NCBI GenBank assembly: GCA_030524225.1
Contig: JAUNGV010000009.1
Span: 1 to 63,791 of the forward strand
From: Eubacteriales bacterium
GTDB taxonomy: Bacteria; Bacillota; Clostridia; Lachnospirales; Lachnospiraceae
Direction of reading: 5' to 3'
Length of the DNA: 63,791 bases
Shown here: positions 33,435 to 42,160 of the stretch, piece after piece
Position numbering within the stretch: position 1 is the first letter of the stretch
Layout of the letters: each line of letters starts with the position of its first letter
The notes under the pieces: generated by a model
Told to the model about the DNA's origin: nothing
Databases searched by the model: none
Seen by the model: the letters and a program-made list of their open reading frames with translations, nothing else
Made by a program: the position numbers and the translations under genes

Positions 33435-34961
33435 ATGGAAGATAAGACCATGGAAAAACGAAAAGGGAAAAAGAAAAAGTTCTGGATTGCGGGAATCGCC
33501 CTGATTGCGGCGGTGGCCCTCGTCGCGGGACTGGTGTGGAGCAGAAGCACATCACAGTATGAAGAGGTCGCGGTGCAGACCAGGGATATGAGTTCCTATC
33601 TGGAATTCTCCGGTAATGTGGAGGCCTCCGAGACGAGGGAAGTGCGGTCATCGGTTTCTGCAAAAGTGCTGGAGGTTCCTGTGGAAGAGGGGGATACGGT
33701 GAAGAAGGGAGATGTCATCGCCGTGCTCGACTCTTCGGATGTGGAGTACAATATTGAGATTCAACAGGCGGCGCTGGAAGCGGCGCAGGCGAGCGATTAC
33801 TACAATGTCAGGGACTCGCAGAGAACGCTTGATCAATACAATGAGGCGCTGGCCAGCGGTCTGAATACGTCGGCGGATACGGCGCAGGATTCCCTGATGA
33901 GCGCGCAGCAGCAGTATCAGGAGGCTGTTGACGCCTATAATAAGGCGCGGACAGATCTGGAAAACGGGGATACCTCCGCAGTCGTCACAGCGCGCCAGAC
34001 CATGGATTCGCAGGCGGCGGCCTACACTTCGGCGGAACAGCAGCACGATAATCACATGATCACGGACGAGGCGCTCAATACCTACTGGGTGTCCTATTCC
34101 AACGCGAAAGAGTCGTATGAGCTGGCGGTTGCAGAGGCGCAGAAAGCGGTGGACGACGCCTACGACGCGGTGACTGAGGCGGAGGAGGCGCTCGCACAGG
34201 CGGAGAGAAATTATGAGGCCACAGCGCTGACTACGGAGCAGACCCAGGAAAACTACGAGGAATCACTGGAAAAGGTACAGGCCCTCGCCAATCAGGAGAG
34301 CACGCAGCTGCAGATCGATCAGCTCCGGGATTCTCTCGATGACTATACGATTTATGCGCCGATCGACGGCGTGGTGACACAGCTCAATATTCATGAGGGG
34401 GATCTGCTGGCATCCGCCGCGAGCACGCAGGGCGTCGCGCAGATCGCCGATCTGGATACGATGAAGGTGGCGGTGAAAATCAATGAGCAGGACGCCGTCA
34501 GCGTGAAAGAGGGAGATGCGGTTTCCGTTTATGTGGATGCGCTGGGCACATCGTATGACGGAACCATTACGAAGATTTCACGGACAGGAACGATAGAGAA
34601 CGATACGGTCTATGTGACTGCCGAGGTGCAGTTCGAGGCGGATGATCAGGTGCGCAGCGGATACAGCGCAGAGATCACGCTGATCAAGGAGGAAGCGAAG
34701 GACGCGATCTGCCTTCCGGTTTCTGCAATTTCCTACCGGACAGACAACACGGCATACGTGAACGTGCGCGCGGAGAACGGGAAATTACAGGAGCAGACGG
34801 TCAGCCTCGGCATTTCGGACGGGGAATACGTGCAGATTACAGACGGTCTGTCGGCAGGCGATACCGTCTATCTGGTGCAGCAGACGGGAACCCTGGTCGA
34901 GCAGCGGATGCAGGAACAGCAGCAGGCTATGGAGAATATGCAGGAGGAGGCCGGTTCGTGA
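33435..34961 (+). CDS. Membrane-fusion (MacA/HlyD-type) efflux adaptor protein
   Basis: This 508-residue protein has one N-terminal membrane anchor (about 14-35) and an extracellular part. The biotinyl-lipoyl half domain (VRSSVSAKVLEVPVEEGDTVKKGD) is followed by a long coiled coil (about 95-285), then the second half (DDYTIYAPIDGVVTQLNIHEGD), a beta-barrel (VKINEQDAVSVKEGDAVSVYV) and a membrane-proximal domain. In a Gram-positive cell such adaptors work with MacB-like ABC proteins in peptide or drug export. GGAGGAAGAG precedes the ATG. The stop codon overlaps the GTG of the ATPase gene. Confidence 0.92.
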   Translation: MEDKTMEKRKGKKKKFWIAGIALIAAVALVAGLVWSRSTSQYEEVAVQTRDMSSYLEFSGNVEASETREVRSSVSAKVLEVPVEEGDTVKKGDVIAVLDSSDVEYNIEIQQAALEAAQASDYYNVRDSQRTLDQYNEALASGLNTSADTAQDSLMSAQQQYQEAVDAYNKARTDLENGDTSAVVTARQTMDSQAAAYTSAEQQHDNHMITDEALNTYWVSYSNAKESYELAVAEAQKAVDDAYDAVTEAEEALAQAERNYEATALTTEQTQENYEESLEKVQALANQESTQLQIDQLRDSLDDYTIYAPIDGVVTQLNIHEGDLLASAASTQGVAQIADLDTMKVAVKINEQDAVSVKEGDAVSVYVDALGTSYDGTITKISRTGTIENDTVYVTAEVQFEADDQVRSGYSAEITLIKEEAKDAICLPVSAISYRTDNTAYVNVRAENGKLQEQTVSLGISDGEYVQITDGLSAGDTVYLVQQTGTLVEQRMQEQQQAMENMQEEAGS

Positions 34962-35653
34962 GCACAGACGTCATCCTCTCCATGAGAGGAATTGTCAAAG
35001 AGTATCAGGTGGGAAATGAAATTTCCACTGTATTGAAGGGGATCGATCTGACGGTGGAAAGAGGGGAGTTCCTTGCGGTGCTGGGCCCCTCCGGATCCGG
35101 AAAATCGACGTTAATGAACATCATCGGCTGTCTGGATGTGCCGACAGCGGGAGAGTACCAGCTCTCTGGCATGCAGATCTCCAATCAGAGCGAGGAGACG
35201 CTGGCGCATATCCGCAACAAGGAGATCGGATTTATTTTCCAGTCCTTCTTCCTGATGCAGCGGCAGACGGCGCTGGAAAATGTGAAAATGCCGCTGATTT
35301 ACGCGGATGTACCGGAAAAGGAGCAGGATGAGCGGGCGCGGCGCATGCTCGAGAGGGTAGGTTTGGGAGACAAGGCGCTCTATTATCCGAATCAGATGTC
35401 GGGCGGACAGCAGCAGCGGGTCGCCATTGCGAGAGCAATGTGCAACAATCCGACGCTCCTTCTGGCGGATGAGCCGACCGGAGCCCTCGATCAGAAGACG
35501 GGGCGGCAGGTTATGGAGCTTTTCCATGAGCTGAACGATGAGGGTCGGACGATTATCATGATTACACACGACATCCATATTGCGGAACATGCGCGGCGTA
35601 TCGTGCGGATTCTGGACGGCAACATAGGGGAAGGAGCGCTCGAGGATGCGTAA
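34958..35653 (+). CDS. MacB-like ABC transporter ATPase
   Basis: This 231-residue ATPase belongs to the LolD/MacB group. Walker A is [19 protein letters not shown], the Q-loop is FIFQSFFLM, the signature is [13 protein letters not shown], and Walker B is [11 protein letters not shown] with the catalytic Glu, followed by [15 protein letters not shown]. The start is GTG within a GTGA overlap with the adaptor gene, and the 3' end overlaps the permease by 8 bases, so the three proteins are made together. Confidence 0.95.
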   Translation: MSTDVILSMRGIVKEYQVGNEISTVLKGIDLTVERGEFLAVLGPSGSGKSTLMNIIGCLDVPTAGEYQLSGMQISNQSEETLAHIRNKEIGFIFQSFFLMQRQTALENVKMPLIYADVPEKEQDERARRMLERVGLGDKALYYPNQMSGGQQQRVAIARAMCNNPTLLLADEPTGALDQKTGRQVMELFHELNDEGRTIIMITHDIHIAEHARRIVRILDGNIGEGALEDA

Positions 35654-36851
35654 GTTGTGGAGTGTGCTCCGGCAGAGCATGAAAATGTCGGTGCAGAATA
35701 TTAAAAGCAATAAAATGAGGACGTTTCTGACAACCCTCGGTATCATCATCGGAGTGACGGCTGTCATTGCTCTGATCACGATCGTAAACGGCGTCATCGA
35801 CTATGTGATGGGGGAGTTCTCCTCTCTGGGAGCGGGAACGCTGAACGTGACAGTGAGCGGATCGCCTCTGAAATCGGGACTCTCAGAGCAGGAACTGGCT
35901 GAGATTGAGGATCTGGACAATGTGGCGGGAATTTCTCCTTCCGTGGACAGCACCTCGACGGCCTCGCGGAACGGGAACTATCTGGATACCGTCGCCGTTC
36001 AGGGGCGCAGCGACTACTATTTCGCAGAGGGCGATCTGATTGCGCACGGCAGAGCGCTGACGAAAATCGATATCGAACAGGAAACCTATGTCTGCGTGAT
36101 CGACAGCGATCTGGCGGAAAGTCTCTTTCCGGGAGAGGATCCCGTGGGAAGCGAGCTGACGGTGGGCGGCGGACGGTATACTGTGGTGGGGATTCTCGGA
36201 GAGGACGATAATCTGATGAGTTCCATGTCGGCGGCGAACAGCAACGCGGACGGCACGGTCATCATTCCGTATACGAATGCGATGAAGCTCTCCGGCAACA
36301 GCAGAGTCAGGAGCCTTACGGTCTATGTGGCGGATACGGATCAGACGGATGCGCTGCAGGACGAACTGGACCAGCTGCTGGCCTCGGACTTTAACGGAGA
36401 CGAGGACTGCTACAGTATATTCAGTATGGACAGCCTGCTGGATACGATGAACGAAATGATGAGTATTATGACGTATATGCTGGCCGGAATCGCTTCCATC
36501 GCTCTTCTTGTCGGTGGAATTGGTATCATGAATATGATGCTCGTCTCGGTGACGGAGCGGACGAAAGAGATCGGACTACGCAAGGCCATGGGGGCGACGC
36601 CGGAGAGAATCCAGATGCAGTTTCTGTTGGAGGCGGTTATTCTCTCGCTGATCGGCGGTCTCGTCGGCGTGGTGCTGGGACTGGTGATTTCCTTTGCGGC
36701 GGCATATCTGCTGGGGACGCCGTTTGTCCTTTCGATTTCGGCTGTCGCGCTGGGCGTCGGCTTTTCGGCCGCTGTGGGAATCCTGTTTGGATGGACACCC
36801 GCGAGAAAGGCGAGCCGGTTGAATCCGATCGACGCGCTGCGGAGCGAATAG
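35646..36851 (+). CDS. MacB-like ABC transporter permease (FtsX fold)
   Basis: This 401-residue protein has one N-terminal membrane helix (about 25-50: MRTFLTTLGIIIGVTAVIALITIV in part), a large extracellular MacB_PCD domain (about 55-265), then three helices with the FtsX signature GGIGIMNMMLVSVTERTKEIGLRKAMGA (read in two parts). Together with the adaptor and ATPase it forms a mechanotransmission-type exporter, probably for peptides or drugs, under the adjacent two-component system. Confidence 0.93.
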   Translation: MRKLWSVLRQSMKMSVQNIKSNKMRTFLTTLGIIIGVTAVIALITIVNGVIDYVMGEFSSLGAGTLNVTVSGSPLKSGLSEQELAEIEDLDNVAGISPSVDSTSTASRNGNYLDTVAVQGRSDYYFAEGDLIAHGRALTKIDIEQETYVCVIDSDLAESLFPGEDPVGSELTVGGGRYTVVGILGEDDNLMSSMSAANSNADGTVIIPYTNAMKLSGNSRVRSLTVYVADTDQTDALQDELDQLLASDFNGDEDCYSIFSMDSLLDTMNEMMSIMTYMLAGIASIALLVGGIGIMNMMLVSVTERTKEIGLRKAMGATPERIQMQFLLEAVILSLIGGLVGVVLGLVISFAAAYLLGTPFVLSISAVALGVGFSAAVGILFGWTPARKASRLNPIDALRSE

Positions 36852-37033
36852 AACAGGAACATGGGCGAGGAGCCCTGCCTGCGGACAGATTCGGCAGGGA
36901 AAAACTGGCAGGGAGAGTAAGAGAAGTCGGCAGGGAAAGTGAGAGAGTCCGATAGGAAAATAAGAGAAGAGAGGCCGTGATAAGATTGAGAAGGCGGCAG
37001 AGAGGAAATAAGAGAATGGGCAGGAGAGGAAAC

Positions 37034-37903
37034 ATGAAAAAAGAAGTGAAGCCGCGCAGAGGCGGCACGGGACAGGGAGCAGGGTTCAGACGGGGAATTA
37101 TGGCGGGAACGCTCGCCATGATGATGGCGATGGGGATGCCTGCGGGCGCGATGGCGGCGGAGGCAGGAACGCAGCCCTCCGTGAGCACAGCGCAGATCCC
37201 GGCGGCAGACACACAGACGGCAGGGACGCAGGCAGCAGATGCCCAGACGGCGGCTCCGGCGGCACAGCTCGTCACAGCGCAGTCGATCTCTCTGTCCGGG
37301 AAGGCGGTGCAGATGAATGTGGGTGAGAGCAAGACAGTGACGGTGGATTACGCCAAGGTGGCGGGAGGATATGCGGATCTGGGCGTCGTCTCGAGCAACC
37401 CGGAGATTGTGCAGGCAGTCCTTACGGATGCGGGAAACGGGAAAGCAACGCTGACAGTTACATCGGCGAGCTTCGGAACCGCCACAGTCGCCGTTTATGT
37501 AAACAGCAATCCGGCGGTCGCTTCCTATATCTCGGTCAGCAGCGGATTTGCACAGAAGGGAAAGTCGTACACGCTGATGCAGGGCCAGACGGTCACGACG
37601 GTATACGACGACCGCTCCGTTTCCTATAATGCGGTGATGAACGGCTCTAACGGCGCGGCGCTGACCGTGCAGAGCGTGTCGCTCACGCGGGAGAGCGGGT
37701 TTGATAAACTGCGCGTGACGGGAAGTCTGTCGGCGCAGGACAGCAAACTGCCGGGCCTGAGTGCTTTCTATGCGAATTATTACGATGCGGCGGGAATGCT
37801 GATCAAACGGCAGGCGGTCTATGTGGAGAAACCGCTCAATTACAGTCAGGTGGAGTTGGACTGGTATCTCCCCGACGGATGCGTCCAGGTGGTGCTGGAG
37901 TAG
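37034..37903 (+). CDS. Secreted protein with Ig-like (BIG_2-type) domain
   Basis: This 289-residue protein has a Sec signal peptide with an extended basic N-region (cleavage near AGAMAAEAG, about residue 41), then an Ala/Thr/Gln-rich linker (45-85), then a beta-rich domain starting QSISLSGKAVQMNVGESKTVTVDY, which resembles bacterial Ig-like domains. The C-terminal 110 residues (YNAVMNGSNGAALTVQSVSL onward) are not recognised. There is no LPXTG or other anchor, so it is probably released or loosely bound. GGAGAGG precedes the ATG. It follows the exporter after a purine-rich repeat stretch and might be exported or sensed by it, though this is only suggested by position. Confidence 0.75.
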   Translation: MKKEVKPRRGGTGQGAGFRRGIMAGTLAMMMAMGMPAGAMAAEAGTQPSVSTAQIPAADTQTAGTQAADAQTAAPAAQLVTAQSISLSGKAVQMNVGESKTVTVDYAKVAGGYADLGVVSSNPEIVQAVLTDAGNGKATLTVTSASFGTATVAVYVNSNPAVASYISVSSGFAQKGKSYTLMQGQTVTTVYDDRSVSYNAVMNGSNGAALTVQSVSLTRESGFDKLRVTGSLSAQDSKLPGLSAFYANYYDAAGMLIKRQAVYVEKPLNYSQVELDWYLPDGCVQVVLE

Positions 37904-37928
37904 AGGGGAGTGGGGACAGAGAAAGATT

Positions 37929-37952
37929 CCGGCACGGAGCGATCCGTGCCGG
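37929..37952 (+). terminator. Hairpin after the secreted protein gene
   Basis: CCGGCACGGA (37929-37938) pairs perfectly with TCCGTGCCGG (37943-37952). No clear T-run follows, so it may be a terminator or an mRNA 3' stabiliser. Confidence 0.5.
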
Positions 37953-38092
37953 GTATACGGGTGAGGAACAGGAGGAGCAGAGTGGAGCTTTCGTTATGGA
38001 TTTTTAAAATTTGAAATATTCTGATCTTGAAATAAACGCAAATAAGGTTTAATAAATACGAATATAAGTTCCTCTATTTTTTGATTTTCTGA

Positions 38093-38121
38093 TTGACAGA
38101 AGAGTATTATCATCGTATACT
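38093..38121 (+). promoter_or_regulatory. Consensus sigma-A promoter of the tRNA gene
   Basis: TTGACA (38093-38098) and TATACT (38116-38121) are separated by 17 bases, and very AT-rich sequence (38010-38090) that could serve as an UP element lies upstream. The tRNA begins 28 bases after the -10 box. Confidence 0.85.
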
Positions 38122-38148
38122 ATACAGGCAGGCCAAGAACGGCCGTGT

Positions 38149-38222
38149 GGCGAGATAGCTCAGCTGGCTAGAGCACACGGTTCATACCCGTGGTGTCGAG
38201 GGTTCAAGTCCCCCTCTCGCTA
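38149..38222 (+). tRNA. tRNA-Met(CAT), elongator type
   Basis: A full cloverleaf is visible: acceptor GGCGAGA with TCTCGCT, D-arm GCTC-AGCTGGCTA-GAGC, anticodon stem CACGG/CCGTG around loop TTCATAC (anticodon CAT), and T-arm GAGGG-TTCAAGT-CCCCC with one mismatch. The CCA end is not encoded. The acceptor begins with a G-U pair, not a C/A mismatch, and the anticodon stem lacks the three G-C pairs of the initiator, so it is the elongator. A lysidine-modified isoleucine tRNA is less likely because the body resembles Firmicutes tRNA-Met. Confidence 0.93.
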
Positions 38223-38227
38223 CTTAG

Positions 38228-38266
38228 AAAACCTTAGAGAATTGTCTCTGAGGTTTTTTATTTTTC
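38228..38266 (+). terminator. tRNA terminator
   Basis: AAAACCTTAGAGA (38228-38240) pairs with TCTCTGAGGTTTT (38245-38257), followed by a T-rich tail. The region from here to the ammonium transporter leader (about 38270-38450) has no gene I can support. Confidence 0.88.
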
Positions 38267-38504
38267 AAAATAAGAACCATCTCAAAATCACTCCGTACAG
38301 GATCGCGCTACAGCGGAATGGAATGATGCCGCTAATGCGGCTGGCCCCGGGCGAAGAACCCTGCTGAGACAGCATTCTTTCCTGCTTGGTTATTTTTACC
38401 AAAAAAATTCCGGACATGAAATGATATTGCTTCACATTGGCGATTGACGAAAAGAAACGGATGCGATAGACTGTACCCCATAATCGAATGAAGCGATGAG
38501 AGCG

Positions 38505-38538
38505 AAGGCGCTGAGAGACAACTCTTGGCGCCTTTTTT
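38505..38538 (+). terminator. Leader terminator upstream of the ammonium transporter
   Basis: AAGGCGC (38505-38511) pairs with GCGCCTT (38528-38534), followed by TTTT, about 100 bases before the transporter start. A possible promoter (TTGACG 38454-38459, CATAAT 38479-38484, spacing 19) lies just before it. CGAT/ATCG/CGAT segments (38464-38497) can form alternative short hairpins. The layout suggests control by premature termination in response to nitrogen. I could not match it to a known riboswitch or ANTAR target. Confidence 0.6.
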
Positions 38539-38638
38539 GTTTATCCTTGGGCGGGGTGCGATCGGCCTCGGAAACGGATGGAACATCGCGCAGGAGAGAA
38601 AAAAGAGTCGCAGAACACTGCGGCGGGGGAGGTAAAAT

Positions 38639-40369
38639 ATGACGTATTCATCTGTGGATGTAATTTGGACTTTACTGGGCGCAGCAATGGTGTTTTTCAT
38701 GCAGGCCGGATTTGCTATGTGTGAGGCGGGACTGACGAGAGCAAAGAACACCGGCAATATTCTGATGAAGAATATGATGGATTTCTGTATCGGCACGCCG
38801 GTGTACTGGTTTCTGGGATTTGGTCTGATGTTTGGCGGAACAGGGGCTTTTATCGGAACGTTTGATCCTTTTGTACTGGGAAGCTATGATTTCGGCTCGC
38901 TGCCTACATGGTGCTATCTGATTTTCCAGACGGTGTTCTGCGCGACGGCGGCGACGATCGTCTCCGGCTCCATGGCGGAACGGACGAATTTCAAGGCGTA
39001 CTGCCTGTACAGCCTGATTATCTCCGCGATCATTTATCCGATTTCCGGACACTGGATCTGGGGCGGCGGCTGGCTTTCCCAGCTCGGTTTCCACGATTTT
39101 GCGGGATCTACGGCGGTGCATATGGTGGGCGGCGTCTGTGCCCTGATCGGCGCGATTATTCTTGGTCCCCGCATCGGCAAGTATTCCAAGGACGGGAAGT
39201 CTCACGCAATTCTCGGACATAATATGTCGGCGATGGCGCTCGGCGTGTTTATCCTCTGGTTCTGCTGGTTCGGCTTTAACGGCTGCTCGACAGTGGCGAT
39301 GAGCACCGATGAGAATCTGATCTCTGCGAGTATGATTTTCGTCAACACGAATCTCTGTGCGGCAGTGGCGACCGTGACGGTCATGATCTTTACATGGATC
39401 CGGTACAAAAAGCCTGACGTCTCGATGACGTTCAACGGCGCGCTGGCAGGGCTGGTAACCATCACGGCGGGATGCGATACGGTCAGTCCGGCTGGCTCGG
39501 CCATCATGGGAATTGTGGCGGGTATCCTCGTGGTGCTGGCGGTGGAAACGCTCGATGTGAAGTTCAAGGTAGACGATCCGGTCGGTGCGATTTCCGTGCA
39601 CGGTGTCAGCGGCGCGGTCGGCACAATTATGGTAGGACTGTTCTCCACCGGTCAGAACGGTGTTGGCGCTGGTCTGTTTTACGGCGGCGGCTTCACCCAG
39701 CTCGGCATCCAGATTCTCGGCGTGCTGGCGGTGATCGCATGGGTTGCGGTGACGATTACGGTGGCATACAAGATTATTGATAAAACAGTCGGTCTGCGTG
39801 TTCCTGCACAGGTGGAGATCGATGGTCTTGATATTCACGAACATGGTCTGGCGAGCGCCTATGCGGGATTCGCAATTACTGATGTGGCGATGGCGGATAT
39901 GTCGGTCAATGAGAACACGGATCTGGGCGAGGATAATTATGTGGCGGCTTCCGAGGCACAGAAAAACGCGGCGGTTCCGGTTGTGCGGGAGAAAGCTCCG
40001 GCAGAGCTGGCGAGCGGAATGCACAAGGTGACGATCGTCACAAGACTCTCCAAATTCGAGGATCTGAAAAATGCGCTGAACGCCCTCGGCGTGACAGGTA
40101 TGACGATGACACAGGTGATGGGATGCGGAATTCAGAAGGGATCCGGCGAGTACTACCGCGGCGTTGAGGTGGACAGCACGCTCCTTCCCAAGATCAAGAT
40201 CGAGGTGATCATCGGCAAGATTCCGGTGGAATCCGTGATTGCAACGGCGAAAAAGGTACTGTACACCGGCCATATCGGAGACGGCAAGATTTTTGTTTAC
40301 GATGTCCTTAAGGTTGTCAAGGTCCGCACCGGCGAGGAGGATCTGGCGGCGCTGCAGGATGTGGAGTAA
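38639..40369 (+). CDS. amt: Ammonium transporter fused to a PII signalling domain
   Basis: This 576-residue protein has two parts. Residues 1-400 are an Amt/MEP/Rh channel (GAAMVFFMQAGFAMCEAGLTR, WGGGWLSQLGFHDFAGSTAVHMVGG, VHGVSGAVGTIMVGLF; about 11 helices). After a 60-residue linker, residues 461-576 are a complete GlnB/GlnK-type PII domain: HKVTIVTRLSKFEDLKNAL, a T-loop region ending with GEYYRGVEV, and TGHIGDGKIFVYDV as the nucleotide-binding C-loop. In most bacteria the PII protein is separate and plugs the channel reversibly; here both come as one chain. GGGGGAGG precedes the ATG. No separate glnK is next to it. Confidence 0.94.
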   Translation: MTYSSVDVIWTLLGAAMVFFMQAGFAMCEAGLTRAKNTGNILMKNMMDFCIGTPVYWFLGFGLMFGGTGAFIGTFDPFVLGSYDFGSLPTWCYLIFQTVFCATAATIVSGSMAERTNFKAYCLYSLIISAIIYPISGHWIWGGGWLSQLGFHDFAGSTAVHMVGGVCALIGAIILGPRIGKYSKDGKSHAILGHNMSAMALGVFILWFCWFGFNGCSTVAMSTDENLISASMIFVNTNLCAAVATVTVMIFTWIRYKKPDVSMTFNGALAGLVTITAGCDTVSPAGSAIMGIVAGILVVLAVETLDVKFKVDDPVGAISVHGVSGAVGTIMVGLFSTGQNGVGAGLFYGGGFTQLGIQILGVLAVIAWVAVTITVAYKIIDKTVGLRVPAQVEIDGLDIHEHGLASAYAGFAITDVAMADMSVNENTDLGEDNYVAASEAQKNAAVPVVREKAPAELASGMHKVTIVTRLSKFEDLKNALNALGVTGMTMTQVMGCGIQKGSGEYYRGVEVDSTLLPKIKIEVIIGKIPVESVIATAKKVLYTGHIGDGKIFVYDVLKVVKVRTGEEDLAALQDVE

Positions 40370-40406
40370 CAGATAAACAATCCGGGAAACCGGAAATGGA
40401 ACATAG

Positions 40407-40449
40407 AAAGTGCTATGCAAAAGACGGGGTCAGCTGCATAGCACTTTTT
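40407..40449 (+). terminator. Terminator of the ammonium transporter gene
   Basis: AAAGTGCTATGCA (40407-40419) pairs perfectly with TGCATAGCACTTT (40435-40447), and the T-run continues. The 210 bases between it and the esterase contain an ATTATAATA stretch (near 40485) that may be a promoter. Confidence 0.92.
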
Positions 40450-40661
40450 ATTCAGTACTGGGTGACAGGGGGAGAGGATCGAATTATAATAGAAAGAACG
40501 ACAGCTGGGGCTGCCGTAGGTGCACAGGAACGACGTAAAAATGATTGATATCTGCAACAGTAAGGAGGGCGCCTGTGTGAATTTCGGGATTTCCGGAGCC
40601 TGAAACGGTTTGGAAGAGAGAGTCCGGCAGGAAGAAATGGCAGAAAGGAAGAAACAGACAG

Positions 40662-41600
40662 ATGGCTATGACACAGGAATTCTGGGACAGAATGAGAGAG
40701 GAATGGAAACAGGGAGACGCGCAGCGCGATGCAGGGCTGACGACACCGGAGGACGTCGTGCGGTATGACGATCTGGCCTACGGACCGGATGGCGTCTGGA
40801 ATCTGCTGGATATTTACCGGCAGAGAGAGCTTCCGGAGGAGAAGATGCCTGTGATTATCAGTATTCACGGCGGCGGATGGTTCTACGGGACGAAAGAGAT
40901 CTACCAGTATTATCTGATGGATCTGGCAAAGCGAGGATTTATTACTGTGAATTTCAACTATCACCTCGCGCCGGAGCACCCGTTTCCGGCAGCGGTCTCG
41001 GATATGGCGGCGGTGATTCGTTTCGTGCAGGAGCATGCGCAGGAGTATCACATGGATCTTTCCAGGGTCATTCTGATCGGCGACTCGGCGGGCGGGCAGA
41101 TGTGCGGAATGTACACGAATTTCTGCACGAATCCGGAGTACGCGCAGGAGATGTGCAGACGCTATCCGGAGCAGTTCCCGGGCAAAGAGGCGCTCGTTCC
41201 GAATGGATTTGTTCCGGCGGCAGTGGGGCTTCACTGCGGTGTCTACGATACGGTGGAGAGTTATTGTGGAGAAGGAACCCATGATGACGGGATATATCTG
41301 GATGCGCTGCTCGCTCCGGCCACGAGGGACAAGGTGGAACTGATCGACGTGATCCGCCACATGAGCGCTTCGTTTCCTCCGGCGTATGTGCTGACGGCGG
41401 AGCATGATTTCCTCGTCTACCAGATGCCGCTTCTGACGGCGAGAATGGATCAGCTGGGGATCCGCTATCAGGCGAAGGAGTACGGGAAGGGGGATGAGCA
41501 GGTGCAGCACGTCTTTATGTGCAACCTGAAGCTGGCGGAAGCGACCCTTGCCAACGATGAGGAGTGCGCCTTTTTCCATAAGGTGACGGCGAAGCAGTGA
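40662..41600 (+). CDS. Alpha/beta-hydrolase, HSL-type esterase/lipase
   Basis: This 312-residue cytoplasmic hydrolase has the oxyanion motif ISIHGGGWFYG and nucleophile elbow ILIGDSAGGQM with the catalytic Ser. A likely acid is in LTAEHDFLVYQ and the His in EQVQHVFMC. It resembles acetyl-esterases of the hormone-sensitive-lipase group that deacetylate plant oligosaccharides in gut Firmicutes. The substrate is not proven. The gene stands alone with its own terminator. Confidence 0.88.
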   Translation: MAMTQEFWDRMREEWKQGDAQRDAGLTTPEDVVRYDDLAYGPDGVWNLLDIYRQRELPEEKMPVIISIHGGGWFYGTKEIYQYYLMDLAKRGFITVNFNYHLAPEHPFPAAVSDMAAVIRFVQEHAQEYHMDLSRVILIGDSAGGQMCGMYTNFCTNPEYAQEMCRRYPEQFPGKEALVPNGFVPAAVGLHCGVYDTVESYCGEGTHDDGIYLDALLAPATRDKVELIDVIRHMSASFPPAYVLTAEHDFLVYQMPLLTARMDQLGIRYQAKEYGKGDEQVQHVFMCNLKLAEATLANDEECAFFHKVTAKQ

Positions 41601-41694
41601 GGAAAATGGGTAAACAATAGGCGTGGCAGAGAGCGGGCCGTCCTGTCATGGTAAAATCATTGCGAATTTCAATTTATATCAGCTGCGGTAAACC

Positions 41695-41738
41695 GGAGTA
41701 CAGACAGTCAATCAAGGACAGTCTGTGCTCCTTTTTTT
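41695..41738 (+). terminator. Terminator of the esterase gene
   Basis: GGAGTACAGAC (41695-41705) pairs with GTCTGTGCTCC (41721-41731), followed by seven T. It separates the esterase from the repeat-filled stretch 41740-42166. Confidence 0.9.
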
Positions 41739-41746
41739 GGGAGTAA

Positions 41747-41895
41747 CAGTTCAGCCAGCCGGAGGCAGGAGGGGTAAAATCGTGCTTACATGAATTTGTG
41801 CCGCTTGCTTCCGGCTGAGGACGCGCCAGTTCATGAGCAAAGACAGCCGCGAAGCGGCGGAGAGCGGCGGCAGCGTAGCTCCATCGAATGGCGCG
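41747..41895. repeat. Dispersed repeat, copy 2, within a three-way-junction fold
   Basis: The core 41822-41895 matches the repeat at 2619-2690. Here the surroundings complete a fold. The outer stem is TTCAGCC with GGCTGAA. Hairpin one is AGCCGGAGGCAG with CTTGCTTCCGGCT. Hairpin two is CGCGCCA with TGGCGCG, enclosing CCGC-GAA-GCGG. The roughly 150-base unit could be a structured RNA or a miniature mobile element; no reading frame in it looks real. Between it and the next element lies AT-rich DNA (41896-42000). Confidence 0.6.
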
Positions 41896-42055
41896 GGCTG
41901 AATTATTACCTTTGTGGGAATGTTTTATAATTAGGTACCTTGACAATAAGAGGGTAACGTGGTATTCTTTCAAATATCAAGGCACCTAAATATAAAATAA
42001 AACATGGATTTTATCCATGTTATCGAGTGGAGTGCTACGAGTCTCGGCAGTGGTA

Positions 42056-42160
42056 GACACAGATTTGAACTTTGTGTCGGAGTGCCGCAAAGTTCGTTGA
42101 TAGCAGACATAAATTTGAGATTTGTGTCGCTCTGTCGCGCAAAAGCGCTCCGGAAAGGAG
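42056..42160 (+). ncRNA. Pseudoknotted leader RNA element, copy A
   Basis: The stem GAACTTTGTG (42067-42076) pairs with CGCAAAGTTC (42086-42095) around a 9-base loop. After the 10-base linker GTTGATAGCA comes the stem GACATAAAT/ATTTGTGTC (42106-42114 with 42120-42128). Loop bases CGGAG (42078-42082) can then pair with CTCTG (42130-42134) as a pseudoknot. A GCGC-AAAA-GCGC hairpin and a CTCC/GGAG hairpin with the ribosome site end the element 6 bases before the MarR start. An alternative hairpin GACACA/TGTGTC (42056-42061 with 42073-42078) competes with the first stem. A perfect hairpin AACATGGAT/ATCCATGTT lies just upstream (42001-42021). Confidence 0.65.

Noticed and set aside
38149-38222. 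Initiator tRNA-fMet
   Set aside because: The acceptor begins with a G-U pair and the anticodon stem lacks the three consecutive G-C pairs of initiators.
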